DNA of 64,000 nucleotides from Allobosea sp. CS1GBMeth4 (lineage in GTDB: Bacteria; Pseudomonadota; Alphaproteobacteria; Rhizobiales; Beijerinckiaceae): assembly GCF_900185715.1 (NCBI RefSeq), contig NZ_FYAS01000006.1, positions 1-64,000 of the forward strand. The letters are read 5' to 3'. Below, in pieces: positions 9,532 to 18,282 of this stretch. The first letter of the stretch is position 1; every line of letters starts with the position of its first letter. The translations under genes were made by a program, and so were the position numbers. The notes beneath the pieces are model-generated. The model was not told the origin of the DNA. It did not search any database and worked only from the letters and a program-made list of their open reading frames with translations.

Positions 9532-10728
9532 ATGACCTTGCGTCCCGATACCTTGGCGATGACCGCCGTCCTCGCCATGCTGACGGCGCTCGGCCCGCTC
9601 TCGACCGACTTCTATCTGCCCTCCCTGCCCGAGATCGTGCGGGTGATGGCGACCGACGTCTCGGGTGCACAGGCGACGCTGTCGGCCTTCCTGTTCGGCT
9701 TCGCCGCCGGCCAGATCGTCTGGGGCCCGCTCTCCGACCGGCTCGGCCGCAGCCCGGTGCTGATCGCCGGGCTGTGTCTGTTCAGCGTCACCACGCTCGC
9801 CTGCGCCTTCGCGCCGTCGATCGAGGCGCTGATCGGCGCCCGGTTCGCCCAGGCGGTCGGCGCCTCCGGGCCGATCGTGCTCGGCCGCGCCATGGTGCGC
9901 GACCTCTATGAAGGTCCGCGGGCCGGCCGCGAGCTCGCGCGCATGGGCACGATCATGGGGCTCGTGCCAGCGGTCGCACCGGTGCTCGGCGGCGTGCTCC
10001 AGACCGCTTTCGGCTGGCGCTCGACCTTCCTGGCCTCGCTGGTCTTCGCGCTCGCCATCCTCGCCGTCGTCATGACGATGCTGCCGGAGACCCTGCGGCA
10101 GCGCTCGCCCGAGCGCTTCTCGCTGCTCGCCATCGTCCGCGGTTTCCGCCTGCTGCTGCAGAACCGGGCCTACCGGATCTATGTCGCCCTGACCGCTCTG
10201 GCCTATGCCGGCCTGTTCGCCTTCATCTCCGGCTCGTCCTTCGTGCTGATGGGCGTCTACGGCCTGTCGGCGCCGGCCTATGGGCTCTCCTTCGGCTTCG
10301 GCGTGCTCGGCTACATCCTCGGCACGATCATCGCGCAGCGCCTGGTCGGCCGGCGCGGCCTCGACGGCGTCATCGCGCTCGGGGTGGCGTGCCTGGCCGG
10401 CGGCGGGCTCGCCATGCTGCTGGGCGTCGCCACCGGCCTCGGCGGGCCGCTCGGCGTCGTCGTGCCGATGGCGCTCTATGCCTGCGGCGTCGGCCTGACC
10501 ATGCCCCAGGCCCAGGCCTCGGCGATGATGCCGTTCCCGGACCGCGCCGGGGCGGCCTCCTCGCTGACCGGGCTCTGCCAGATGCTGCTCTCGGCCTGCG
10601 TCGGCCTGCTCGTCGGCCATCTGCTGAAGGGCAGCGCATTGCCCCTGCCCATCGTCATGGCGCTGATCGGCGTGGCGACGCTCGTCCTCTTTCACGCCAG
10701 CGCCGGAATCCGGGCCGGGAAGGTCTGA
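9532..10728 (+). CDS. Bcr/CflA family drug-resistance efflux transporter
   Basis: A 398-residue major facilitator with 12 predicted helices. The N-terminal GPLSTDFYLPSLPEI is the signature of the Bcr/CflA branch of proton-driven drug exporters, followed by GQIVWGPLSDRLGR (MFS motif A) between helices 2 and 3 and RFAQAVGASGPIVLGRAMVRD in helix 4. It likely exports bicyclomycin-, chloramphenicol- or sulfonamide-type compounds at the inner membrane; the substrate cannot be told. It is monocistronic and convergent with the DUF1194 gene, nine bases from its stop. Confidence 0.9.
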   Translation: MTLRPDTLAMTAVLAMLTALGPLSTDFYLPSLPEIVRVMATDVSGAQATLSAFLFGFAAGQIVWGPLSDRLGRSPVLIAGLCLFSVTTLACAFAPSIEALIGARFAQAVGASGPIVLGRAMVRDLYEGPRAGRELARMGTIMGLVPAVAPVLGGVLQTAFGWRSTFLASLVFALAILAVVMTMLPETLRQRSPERFSLLAIVRGFRLLLQNRAYRIYVALTALAYAGLFAFISGSSFVLMGVYGLSAPAYGLSFGFGVLGYILGTIIAQRLVGRRGLDGVIALGVACLAGGGLAMLLGVATGLGGPLGVVVPMALYACGVGLTMPQAQASAMMPFPDRAGAASSLTGLCQMLLSACVGLLVGHLLKGSALPLPIVMALIGVATLVLFHASAGIRAGKV

Positions 10729-10737
10729 TCCGGCCGC

Positions 10738-11550
10738 TCAATTCCCCATCCGGTCGCGCCATTGCCGCTCGCCCTGCAGGCAGGAGACGCGGGGAGGCTG
10801 CGCCTGCGCCCTCTGGATCAGGGGCTCGGCTCCCGCCGGCATCTCGGCGATCTCCCGGACCAGCTTGGTCCGGGTCGCGTCGGCGAATTGCTTGCGCTCG
10901 CGGATCGGGATCACGAAGGCGCCGACGCCGGTGACGACGCAGTCCTCGTAATAGACGTCGAGATTGTCGATGTCGAAATAGCTCGCCTGCTTCAGCATCA
11001 CCGGCAGGCCGTTGATGGCGACGCCCTTGTCGCGGGCGGCGTCGCGCGCCTGCGTCACCGGGCGACCGTCATTGTTGGCGCCGTCGCCCGAGATGTCGAT
11101 GACCCGGCGCATCGCCGCGACATTGCTGCTCTCGAGCAGGGCGAGGCCGAGATCGATCGCGCCCGAGATCGAGGTGCGCCGGCCGCGCCGCGTCGGGGCT
11201 TCGCCGAGCTCCTCGGCGAAGGCGAGCGCCGTTTGTGGGCTCTCGATGATCGTCCAGGGCCTGACGATGTGCTGGAAGTCGCCGCCCGCCCATTCGAAAT
11301 AGGTCACGGCGATCTTGCCGATCGCTCCCTTGGCGATCGCCTCGTGCAGCTCCTTCGACCGGAACGCCTCGATATAGCCGCTGCGCTGCAAAGCGAGCTC
11401 GTCGAGGTCCATCGAGTAGGAGACGTCGACCGCCAGCACCAGGGCGACGTCGACCTCCTCCTGCGGCGGGCTGGCCGGCTGCGCGTCGGGCGCCGAGGCC
11501 GGCCAGAGCCCGGCGGCGAGACAAAAGAGAGCGAACAGCCAGGGCCGCAT
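10738..11550 (-). CDS. DUF1194 secreted von Willebrand factor A-like protein
   Basis: 270 residues with an Ala-rich signal peptide of about 20-25 residues. The domain opens with DVALVLAVDVSYSMDLDE, where DVSYSMD supplies the MIDAS metal-binding residues (DxSxS), and continues with IDISGDGANNDGRP, both standard for DUF1194. The protein is probably periplasmic and binds a partner through the metal site; no biochemical role is established. ATG 11550 is chosen because GGAGG lies five bases upstream; an in-frame GTG two codons earlier would overlap this ribosome-binding site. No operon partner is seen. Confidence 0.88.
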   Translation of the reverse strand: MRPWLFALFCLAAGLWPASAPDAQPASPPQEEVDVALVLAVDVSYSMDLDELALQRSGYIEAFRSKELHEAIAKGAIGKIAVTYFEWAGGDFQHIVRPWTIIESPQTALAFAEELGEAPTRRGRRTSISGAIDLGLALLESSNVAAMRRVIDISGDGANNDGRPVTQARDAARDKGVAINGLPVMLKQASYFDIDNLDVYYEDCVVTGVGAFVIPIRERKQFADATRTKLVREIAEMPAGAEPLIQRAQAQPPRVSCLQGERQWRDRMGN

Positions 11551-11799
11551 CCTCACCTCCGTCGTCGGAGCCGGGTGCTTCGAGGGGAGGCTCCGCGCAT
11601 CCTCCTGAAAGCTCGATCCGCCTCCCGTCGAGACTCAGGACAGGAGCGCCGCGGAAAGCCGGCCGCCACCCATCCCGCCCTGCCGCCGAAGCGTGACGCC
11701 GGAACGAGACGGATCTCGGGACGACGGCAGGCCTCGGACGATCGTCGGCGAAGTCTGCGCCCAGTTTCGATCCGCGCCAAGCATGAAAGCTGTGCAGGC

Positions 11800-12438
11800 T
11801 CAGCGCTGCCGTCGGCTTTCCACGATGGCGAGCGCCGCCTGGAAGGCCTCCTCGACGCCGAGCGCCGACGTGTCGAGCAGGACGGCGTCCTCCGCGGCCT
11901 TGAGCGGCGCGTCGCCGCGGCCCGAGTCCCTGGCGTCGCGCCGGCGGATATCGGCCAGGATGCCGTCGAAGCTCGCAGTCTCGCCGCGGCCCGCCAGCTC
12001 CTTGTGGCGGCGCGCGGCACGGACCTCCGGGGTCGCGGTGACGAAGAGCTTCACCGTCGCGTCCGGACAGATCACCGTGCCGATGTCGCGTCCGTCGAGC
12101 ACGGCGCCGGCATCCGCCGCGGCGAAGCGGCGCTGCCGGTCGATCAGGGCCCGCCTGACGGCGGGGATCGCCGCCACCACCGAGGCCGCCTCGCCGATCG
12201 CGCGGCCGCGCAGCCGCGTCTCGTCGATGGCGGCATCGTCGAAGCCGGCGGCCGAGCTCGCGGCGGCCTGGGCATCGTCGAGTGGCTCGCCGGCGTCGAG
12301 CATGGTGCGGGCGACCATGCGGTAGAGCAGGCCGGTGTCGAGATAGGGCAGGCCGTAATGCGCGGCGAGCCGGCGCGCCAGCGTGCCCTTGCCGGAAGCC
12401 GCCGGCCCGTCGACGGCGATGACCAGCCGGTCGGCCAT
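11800..12438 (-). CDS. cmk: Cytidylate kinase
   Basis: A 212-residue (d)CMP kinase. The P-loop appears as DGPAASGKGTLARRLA at the N-terminus, then DTGLLYRMVAR (nucleotide-binding loop), the GRDIGTVICPDATVKLFVTAT segment and R-x-x-RD motifs around RRRDARDSGR. It phosphorylates CMP and dCMP for nucleotide synthesis. ATG 12438 gives the family start; an in-frame GTG at 12474 would add 12 Ala/Pro-rich residues. In many alphaproteobacteria cmk lies between aroA and rpsA; neither is adjacent here. Confidence 0.95.
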   Translation of the reverse strand: MADRLVIAVDGPAASGKGTLARRLAAHYGLPYLDTGLLYRMVARTMLDAGEPLDDAQAAASSAAGFDDAAIDETRLRGRAIGEAASVVAAIPAVRRALIDRQRRFAAADAGAVLDGRDIGTVICPDATVKLFVTATPEVRAARRHKELAGRGETASFDGILADIRRRDARDSGRGDAPLKAAEDAVLLDTSALGVEEAFQAALAIVESRRQR

Positions 12439-12714
12439 CTCGATCGGGGCGGCGGTCGGCTGCGGGGCTGGCACGGTTCGGGCCTCTCGTCACGGGCTGG
12501 AGCCGGATTCGATCAGGCCGGGTCGACCTGGTCGGGACGGGCTCGACGTCGAGGCAGACTTCTAAAGCACAGGACGCGCCGATGCGAAGCGGTTTTGCAG
12601 CGGGGGAGGCGGGCCCGCGCCATGGTCAAATCAGGATTTGACAGGGACGCCCGGCCCGACTAACGGACGCCCCTGCTTTTTTCGATCTCAGCACCAACTT
12701 GAAGGTCCGACGCC

Positions 12715-13110
12715 GTGGCGAAACCGGAACTTGGCACCAAGCGCGTTTGCCCGGTCACGGGACGCAAATTCTACGATCTGAACAAGGATCCGATCGTCTC
12801 GCCCTATACCGGCCAGTCCTATCCGCGCTCGCTGTTCGAGCCGCAGGCCAAGGCCGCGCCGGCGCCCAAGCCGAGCGACGAGGAGGACGAGGTCGACGTC
12901 GCCGACAGCGCGGTCGAGCTCGTCTCTCTCGACGACGCCGATGCGGAGGCGGCCGAGAAGGAGCCGGTGGTCACCAGCGACGACGACATCGAGATCGAGG
13001 ATGACGGCGTCGCCAACGACGACGACACCTTCCTAGAAGAGGACGAGGAAGGCGACGACGACGTCTCCGACCTGATCGACGGCGACATCGAGGGCGACGA
13101 GGACGCCTGA
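12715..13110 (+). CDS. FYDLN-acid domain protein (TIGR02300 family)
   Basis: 131 residues starting at GTG. The conserved part is N-terminal (ELGTKRVCPVTGRKFYDLNK, then YTGQSYP), a small possibly metal-binding motif that names the FYDLN-acid family. The rest is a strongly acidic low-complexity tail of Asp and Glu, typical of the family in Hyphomicrobiales. Function is unknown; an RNA-polymerase- or nucleic-acid-mimic role has not been shown. It lies just upstream of tRNA-Ala, a neighbourhood I believe to be common in this order, and so marks the ancestral left flank of the island. Confidence 0.92.
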   Translation: MAKPELGTKRVCPVTGRKFYDLNKDPIVSPYTGQSYPRSLFEPQAKAAPAPKPSDEEDEVDVADSAVELVSLDDADAEAAEKEPVVTSDDDIEIEDDGVANDDDTFLEEDEEGDDDVSDLIDGDIEGDEDA

Positions 13111-13289
13111 GCCGCGTCGAGATCGCGCTCCCCAAAAAAGCGCGACGAGAACGTGACATCAGTGCTTGTGTCTTGGCGCAAGCTTGCCTATAGAGCGCTT
13201 CGCCGCTGCGGCGGCGGGTGCGGACGGGCTCAGGAGAGCCTTCACGTCCGCGACGATTTCCGGCCTTTCCCCAAGAAGGCCGGCCGAGT

Positions 13290-13365
<76 letters not shown>

Positions 13366-13466
13366 TCTCCTTCTAAGTCGTTGATCTCCCGAAAAATCGT
13401 TTGATTGCAGCGGCTTGGCGTGCTGTTTGGTCCACATTGCTGGTCCACAACGCACAGCGAACCCTG

Positions 13467-15173
13467 ATGGCGCGCCGCTCCGAACACCTCCTCCTGCGTG
13501 GAAATATTTGGTGGCTCCGGGTCCGGGTGCCCGACGCGCTAAGGCCGATCATCGGCAAGGGGGAGATCAGACGCTCGCTTAAAACCTCCGACTCAGCCGA
13601 AGCCAAGCGCCTGGTTCGGATTGCAAGGATCAAGGTCGAGGCCGAGTTCGATGGTGCTCGCCATGCCCTCGCGCAGCGCCTTGCCGGGCAGGCCGGCAAG
13701 GCAAAACCGGTCGAACTCACTGAGGAACAGGTCTGGGCGCTGGCCACGCGCTGGTTTGTCGAGCAGGAGAAGCGCAACGCCAGCCGAGCCGTTGATCTCA
13801 ACGACGGGGATTTGATCCAGGCGCGGACCGAGGACCTCGCTTTTATCGAGCAGTGGGACGAGGTCTCGACCAGCGTTAACGCGGAGGTCGACAAGCTCCT
13901 CACCGAGGCGGGGATCGCCGAGGCGGTCGAGGGTCAGTCGGCGCCGTGGCGTGCGAAGCTGAACCGCGCCATTCACGCTGGGATGATCGAAAATCAGCGG
14001 CGCCTACTCAATCGCACCACCGGCGGAAGGGGCGTTGTCCTCGACCAGACATTCCACGGCCTCTCGGCTGCGACGACGTTGCAACCGGTTGCAATCTCGA
14101 CCGCCACGCTCTCCGACCTGATCAAGCGTTATGACCGCGATCCGAGCAAGCCGCGCCCCTCCCGCAAGACCGAGATGAAGCTCGATGCCCAGCGGCGGCT
14201 CTTCAAGGAGGTCATCGGCAAGAACACCCTGCTCACTGCCATCGACCGCGACAAGGCCCGCAAGCTCCTCGACATCTTGAAGGTGCTGCCAGCCAGCACG
14301 ACGAAGAAGTTCAAGGGCAAGACGGCGCTGGAGGTCGCGCGTACTGCCGAGGAAAAACGGCTTGCGCCCATGTCGGTCACGACGGCCAACAGCTACATGA
14401 GCGCCTTCGTCTCACTGCTCGACTATGCGGTGGCCGAGGGCTTGATCGAGAAGAACCCCGCTACGGGCCTGCGCCTCGCCAGCGATGGCGTGAAGCGGAA
14501 GGACAAGCGGCTGCCCTTCACTGTCGCTGATCTCAACGCCATTTTCGCAGCGCCGCTCTACAGCGGCTGTGTCAACGACGGGGCGGGGTATAGTCGGCCT
14601 GGACCCAATCGGCCGCGCAGGGGCCGCTTCTGGGTCCCGTTGGTCGCGCTCTATTCAGGAATGCGCCTCAACGAAATCTGCCAGCTCACAGAGGACGATA
14701 TTGCCATCGAGGACGGAACCGACATCATCCTGATCCGCGCCGACGAAGACGGCGTGAAGCGGGTGAAGACCGCAGCCGGTCACCGCTTCGTACCGATCCA
14801 CCCCGAGTTGAAGCGGCTCGGCTTCCTCGACCATGTCGCCGTCGTGAGGGCGAAGCAGCCGCCCGGGGCCCGTCTCTTCCCCGAGCTGTCGACGGCCAGC
14901 ACCGGCTACATCTCTGACAATTTCAGCAAGTGGTTCGCCAATTTCCTCGACAAGGTCGAGATCAAGGACGCCCGCAAGAACTTTCACTCGTTCCGCCATA
15001 CCTTCCGCGACGGCCTGCGCGAGGCGGAAATCCCGCAGGACCGTGTCCGGGAGCTGGGCGGCTGGTCCAGCGGCAGCACCGAGGACGACTATGGCTCCGG
15101 CACGAGGCCGAGCACGCTGGCGCGAGAGATCGCCAAGGTGACCTATCCCGGCTTGAAGCTTGATCATCTCTAA
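13467..15173 (+). CDS. Tyrosine-type site-specific integrase of the island
   Basis: 568 residues. The N-terminus (LLLRGNIWWLRVRVPDALR) resembles the DUF6538-type start of many tRNA-targeting integrases, followed by a SAM-like core-binding domain and a catalytic domain. Catalytic residues visible are Arg in ALYSGMRLNEI, His-x-x-Arg in HSFRHTF, a Trp in GGWSS in the second histidine region, and the nucleophile Tyr in EDDYGSG. It would join and excise the island at tRNA-Ala. ATG 13467 is chosen because the conserved start follows; the frame is open from 13401. Its TAA overlaps the TAG of the convergent reverse transcriptase gene by three bases. Confidence 0.94.
   Translation: MARRSEHLLLRGNIWWLRVRVPDALRPIIGKGEIRRSLKTSDSAEAKRLVRIARIKVEAEFDGARHALAQRLAGQAGKAKPVELTEEQVWALATRWFVEQEKRNASRAVDLNDGDLIQARTEDLAFIEQWDEVSTSVNAEVDKLLTEAGIAEAVEGQSAPWRAKLNRAIHAGMIENQRRLLNRTTGGRGVVLDQTFHGLSAATTLQPVAISTATLSDLIKRYDRDPSKPRPSRKTEMKLDAQRRLFKEVIGKNTLLTAIDRDKARKLLDILKVLPASTTKKFKGKTALEVARTAEEKRLAPMSVTTANSYMSAFVSLLDYAVAEGLIEKNPATGLRLASDGVKRKDKRLPFTVADLNAIFAAPLYSGCVNDGAGYSRPGPNRPRRGRFWVPLVALYSGMRLNEICQLTEDDIAIEDGTDIILIRADEDGVKRVKTAAGHRFVPIHPELKRLGFLDHVAVVRAKQPPGARLFPELSTASTGYISDNFSKWFANFLDKVEIKDARKNFHSFRHTFRDGLREAEIPQDRVRELGGWSSGSTEDDYGSGTRPSTLAREIAKVTYPGLKLDHL
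14079..14094. promoter_or_regulatory. 16-bp perfect palindrome inside the integrase gene
   Basis: TTGCAACCGGTTGCAA is self-complementary over all 16 bases. It shares its layout (TTGnAACCGGTTnCAA) with palindromes at 22056, 18193 and, more loosely, 16856, so it may be a member of an operator set. Being intragenic, it could also be chance. Confidence 0.4.
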
Positions 15174-16702
15174 GCAGGCGCACCGCCTTTCGTCGCCTCC
15201 AACAGTTGCTTTAAGCGCCGGATGGAGAAGCCTGCCGGGATCGTCAGAAGGCCGCCGCCCAGGCCATCCTTCGACGTGGGCAACCGTCTGGGAGAGCCTT
15301 CCCCGGTCCTGCGCCCTGTCGCACCTCGGGAACGCAGGCTCTGCTGTGTCTGTCTGATGGAGTAGTTTCGCGGCACCTGCATAACGTCGTCAGTCAGCGT
15401 TCCGGTGATCCTGGCTCGCACTCGCGTTCGGGCCGGCCCAAGCAGCACATTTTGCTCAAGCGCATCCTGCGGAGGGAGCTTACTGGCCAGGCGATGCATC
15501 GCTGAGCAGATCGGCGCTCGATTGCGCCAAGTCACGAATATCCGATCAAGCGTCCTGACGACCTCGACAATGTCATTGGATGCCGCTGAATAGGCCGAGA
15601 CCCAGCCTTCGACGTAGTGCTGCACGTCGACCAGGTAGAGGGCCTGGCGTGAGATCGAGGCCACTTTGGCGTGATGAAGCTTGGCGCGGACCGCCTCGAA
15701 GAAGTGCTCTTTTCGCTCTCTGTCGATTGAGATGACAGGGGCACCGGAACTCTTCCTGATCCGATAGCCGAGAAAGGTAATGCCCCGACCCAACGGGGTC
15801 GGAGCCGTCTTGATGTGCAGCGCAAGCGGACCAACCGGATGCTCCGAGAGCAACGTAGTCAGGGTTTGATGCGTCCGTTCCACGGCTTCCCGTGAAATGC
15901 CCAGGACGAGGAAGTTGTCGCAGTGATTGAACACCACGGCCTCATGCCCATGCGCGCTCTCCAGAGCCTCCAGCACCGGCCGGTTCAAGCTGTAGGCGAA
16001 GAGCGGGGAGGTGGACGCTCCCTGCGGAAGGCCCCGCGTCGTCAAAGTCCCAGTAGAAGAAGATGAGCCTGTGAGGGCTCTTCCCTTCCTGTCGGTGATC
16101 AGTCCCTTGTCCTCCTTTCCCTTGAGGGTCACGATCTGCTGGATCGCCCAGTTTGGCAGGTTCCACTCCGCCCTGAGAGCTTCCATGTTCTGGATGCTCT
16201 GGAAGCAGTTCTTGATGTCGAACTCTGCTGCGTAGCGATATTCGCCAGATGTCACGATGCTCCGGATGCGATCCATGAGCGCGGAGGGGCCGGAGCCCGT
16301 AACGCCGGACTGGTTTACGTGGAAGCACGCCAACGGCTCGAAGCTCAGCTTAACCCAGCGCTGCCGCGCGCGGTCGAGCACCGAGTAGTCGAACGTATCG
16401 CGAAACCGCCCACCGCCCTTGGGCTGTTGGATGACCCGTACTCGCTGATCGTCGTTATCGAAATCATCGATGCGGCTGACAAGCGTATCCAAGCTCGGCA
16501 ACCTGCCGCGCTCATACGGCGGCCAGCTCGCCAGCGCCTCATGGCAGGCCAGAACTTTCGCGGCATGCGAGAGGAACAGCTTCCTAGCGAGGCTCTTGGC
16601 GTCATAATGCCGCCCGGCTTCGACCGCTGCTCGGATGCGTTGCCGCATCTTGTTGACCTGGGCGCGGGCTTTCCCAACCGGTTCGGTCTCGCAGTTCGTC
16701 AT
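15170..16702 (-). CDS. Reverse transcriptase with variant catalytic motif C
   Basis: 510 residues. RT motif A is FDIKNCFQSI (Asp162), motif B is RGLPQGASTSPLFAY (223-237), and motif C, normally (F/Y)xDD, reads NHCDNFLV: the first metal-binding Asp (262) is kept but the second is Asn263. A thumb-like region with GRGITFLGYRIR follows; the last 100 residues are basic. No maturase X domain, HNH endonuclease, intron domain V or TR/VR pair is seen, so this is neither a clear group II intron nor a diversity-generating retroelement. A stand-alone defence RT (DRT-like) or an undescribed clade is possible. ATG 16702 is chosen because GAAGGA lies six bases upstream. It may be co-regulated by the XRE gene upstream. 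Confidence 0.85.
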   Translation of the reverse strand: MTNCETEPVGKARAQVNKMRQRIRAAVEAGRHYDAKSLARKLFLSHAAKVLACHEALASWPPYERGRLPSLDTLVSRIDDFDNDDQRVRVIQQPKGGGRFRDTFDYSVLDRARQRWVKLSFEPLACFHVNQSGVTGSGPSALMDRIRSIVTSGEYRYAAEFDIKNCFQSIQNMEALRAEWNLPNWAIQQIVTLKGKEDKGLITDRKGRALTGSSSSTGTLTTRGLPQGASTSPLFAYSLNRPVLEALESAHGHEAVVFNHCDNFLVLGISREAVERTHQTLTTLLSEHPVGPLALHIKTAPTPLGRGITFLGYRIRKSSGAPVISIDRERKEHFFEAVRAKLHHAKVASISRQALYLVDVQHYVEGWVSAYSAASNDIVEVVRTLDRIFVTWRNRAPICSAMHRLASKLPPQDALEQNVLLGPARTRVRARITGTLTDDVMQVPRNYSIRQTQQSLRSRGATGRRTGEGSPRRLPTSKDGLGGGLLTIPAGFSIRRLKQLLEATKGGAPA

Positions 16703-17156
16703 GCCGTTCCTTCGCTCGACGTGAATAGGTGCCACTGCCGGCACCGCTAGTGCGCGAAGGATGGCACCGCTTTTGAGGTCCGCAAGTGGCCCCCGAAGCC
16801 GCAAAATGGGAGATCAAACGACCGCCTATATGCTCGGCTTGAGCGAAGTCCATTTTGCACCCGGGTGCACTGCCGCACGCTGATGGACGACACCCCGTGG
16901 ACCATGGTCCGGTCTTCGGCATCGACCTTGTCATCACCGGAATTCGAGCGGCGCGAAGCCAGATCAGCGCTCTTTCGACATCTGCAACGGAGATCAACGC
17001 GTGGCGGGCGCATCGCCCGGATCATCGACCAAGACGCGGCAGAAGGACGACGCAGGTAACAGGATCAAGCAGAGATTATATCTGGTAGGTGCATTTCTAT
17101 GTCGAATTTTTGTAGTCTGCGACAATCCGCCACGCGCAGATCGGCTGCCCAAACGG
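16703..17156 (-). other. 454-bp gene-free region upstream of the reverse transcriptase
   Basis: No credible gene is found between the XRE gene and the reverse transcriptase start. Structures seen are a GGTGCC/GGCACC hairpin at 16728-16745 just before the RT start, a 14-bp palindrome at 16856-16869, and a 12-bp palindrome GGACCATGGTCC at 16899-16910. This is the position in which several bacterial reverse transcriptase systems encode their template RNA, so a structured non-coding RNA is plausible but not shown. Confidence 0.4.
16856..16869. promoter_or_regulatory. 14-bp palindrome TGCACCCGGGTGCA upstream of the reverse transcriptase
   Basis: A perfect palindrome, preceded by TT, about 150 bp upstream of the RT start. 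It resembles TTTGCACCCGGTTGCAAA at 18193-18210 in front of the second XRE gene, so both could be operators of an island-borne XRE repressor. Confidence 0.45.
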
Positions 17157-17564
17157 TCACGGCCCAGCGTTCGTAGCATTCGGCCGGCGCCGGGTGCGTG
17201 CAATGGGCTTCCCCCAACCATGTTTCGTCAGCGTCTCGAGCAGCGCTCTGAGCGTCTGCATCTGCGGATCGGTCAGCGCGCTGAGTTGGCGCATGATGGC
17301 GTTTTGGTCTGCGTAGCGCTGGCTTCTGGGGGCGCGGCTGAGATCGGCCAAGTTGTCCAGCAACTGCGAAGGCGGAACATTCAACGCGGCCGTAATCTTC
17401 AAGAGGGTAGCGAGCGACGGAGTTGCCTTTCCTCCCGCCTCATAGTTCGAGATGCTTTGCGCTGTAACGCCTACATGCCGACCGAGCTGCTTTTGGGTCA
17501 GGCCCCGGACCTGGCGCGCTTCTTTCAGCCGGTTACCGAGTTCGGCTGCGTGATCGGGGTTCAT
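17157..17564 (-). CDS. XRE-family transcriptional regulator 1
   Basis: 135 residues. A Cro/CI-type helix-turn-helix covers about residues 8-65: RLKEARQVRGLTQKQLGRHVGVTAQSISNYEAGGKATPS with the recognition helix at AQSISNYE. The C-terminal half (LSALTDPQMQTLRALLETL) is helical and may dimerise. ATG 17564 is used because the domain begins there. The gene reads towards the reverse transcriptase, 454 bp away, and follows a second XRE gene on the same strand, so it is a candidate regulator of the reverse transcriptase or of island excision. Confidence 0.88.
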   Translation of the reverse strand: MNPDHAAELGNRLKEARQVRGLTQKQLGRHVGVTAQSISNYEAGGKATPSLATLLKITAALNVPPSQLLDNLADLSRAPRSQRYADQNAIMRQLSALTDPQMQTLRALLETLTKHGWGKPIARTRRRPNATNAGP

Positions 17565-17712
17565 AACGTCACCGAGTTCCGCCTTTGATGATCGAGCGTC
17601 TGTAATCTGGGCGGATTTCTCTGAGGAAGTTCGCAGTGCTGACGCCAGCCTTACACTCACGGCAACGGATTGGGCTGATCTTCGACGAAACGGTGCGCCG
17701 ATCCTGCATTCC

Positions 17713-18045
17713 TCAAGAGCTCCGGCGGCGAACCGCTGCGATCAGGTCTATCGCCAGAGGCAGGTCGCGTTCCGGCAGGTCATGGCAGAGAGACCTCAGC
17801 CGCCAGTCCAGCTCCTGGCGCTCCGGAGACTTCGCCGGCGATTGTAGCTCCTCGACAAGTACGGCAGCGCTGATCGATAGGGCGCGGCAAATGTCGATCA
17901 GGGTGTCGAGCGAAGGGAGGTTGATCCCGCGCTCGATGTTCGAAATGCCATCGACTGACCGGCCGACCTTCTCCGCCAGTTCTTCCTGAGAGAGCTTCGC
18001 TTGCCGGCGGGCATCCCTCAGGCGCGCCGCGAGTGTCAATTTCAT
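17713..18045 (-). CDS. XRE-family transcriptional regulator 2
   Basis: 110 residues with an N-terminal helix-turn-helix (RLRDARRQAKLSQEELAEKVG, then SVDGISNIERG and LPSLDTLIDICRALSI) and a short C-terminal helix. ATG 18045 is taken; an in-frame ATG at 18057 adds four residues. It is divergent from the secreted-protein gene at 18283, and the intervening region holds the inverted repeat at 18193-18210, which suits an autoregulatory operator. It is not closely similar to regulator 1 outside the helix-turn-helix. Confidence 0.87.
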   Translation of the reverse strand: MKLTLAARLRDARRQAKLSQEELAEKVGRSVDGISNIERGINLPSLDTLIDICRALSISAAVLVEELQSPAKSPERQELDWRLRSLCHDLPERDLPLAIDLIAAVRRRSS

Positions 18046-18192
18046 GTCGCCCGCCATGGCGGGACACTGGGCGGCGCAATCGGGCTTGACCACGGATCAG
18101 ATTGCGCTAAGCATCGGTAAATTCCGTATTATAGTACGGATAATTTATGCCGAGCCCGAGATGCGCGGCTTAGTGTCAGTGCGGGCTATCTG

Positions 18193-18210
18193 TTTGCACC
18201 CGGTTGCAAA
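18193..18210. promoter_or_regulatory. Inverted repeat in the divergent XRE2/secreted-protein promoter region
   Basis: TTTGCACCCGGTTGCAAA has perfect six-base arms (TTTGCA/TGCAAA) around a CCCGGT centre. It lies 148 bp upstream of XRE2 and 73 bp upstream of the gene at 18283, a natural place for an operator. An A/T-rich stretch with a possible promoter (TAAATTCCGTATTATAGT) is at 18118-18135. Confidence 0.5.
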
Positions 18211-18282
18211 GCTGCATTTGCGTTGGCCGTGCGCCGGGAGCCAACCACGACACGTGAGCCCCAGAGAGGAAAGAGGGCAAGA

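Noticed and set aside
15170-17156. Group II intron or retron
   Set aside because: No domain V-like RNA, maturase or HNH domain is visible, and no paired msr/msd ends were found by eye; left as a reverse transcriptase of unknown class.
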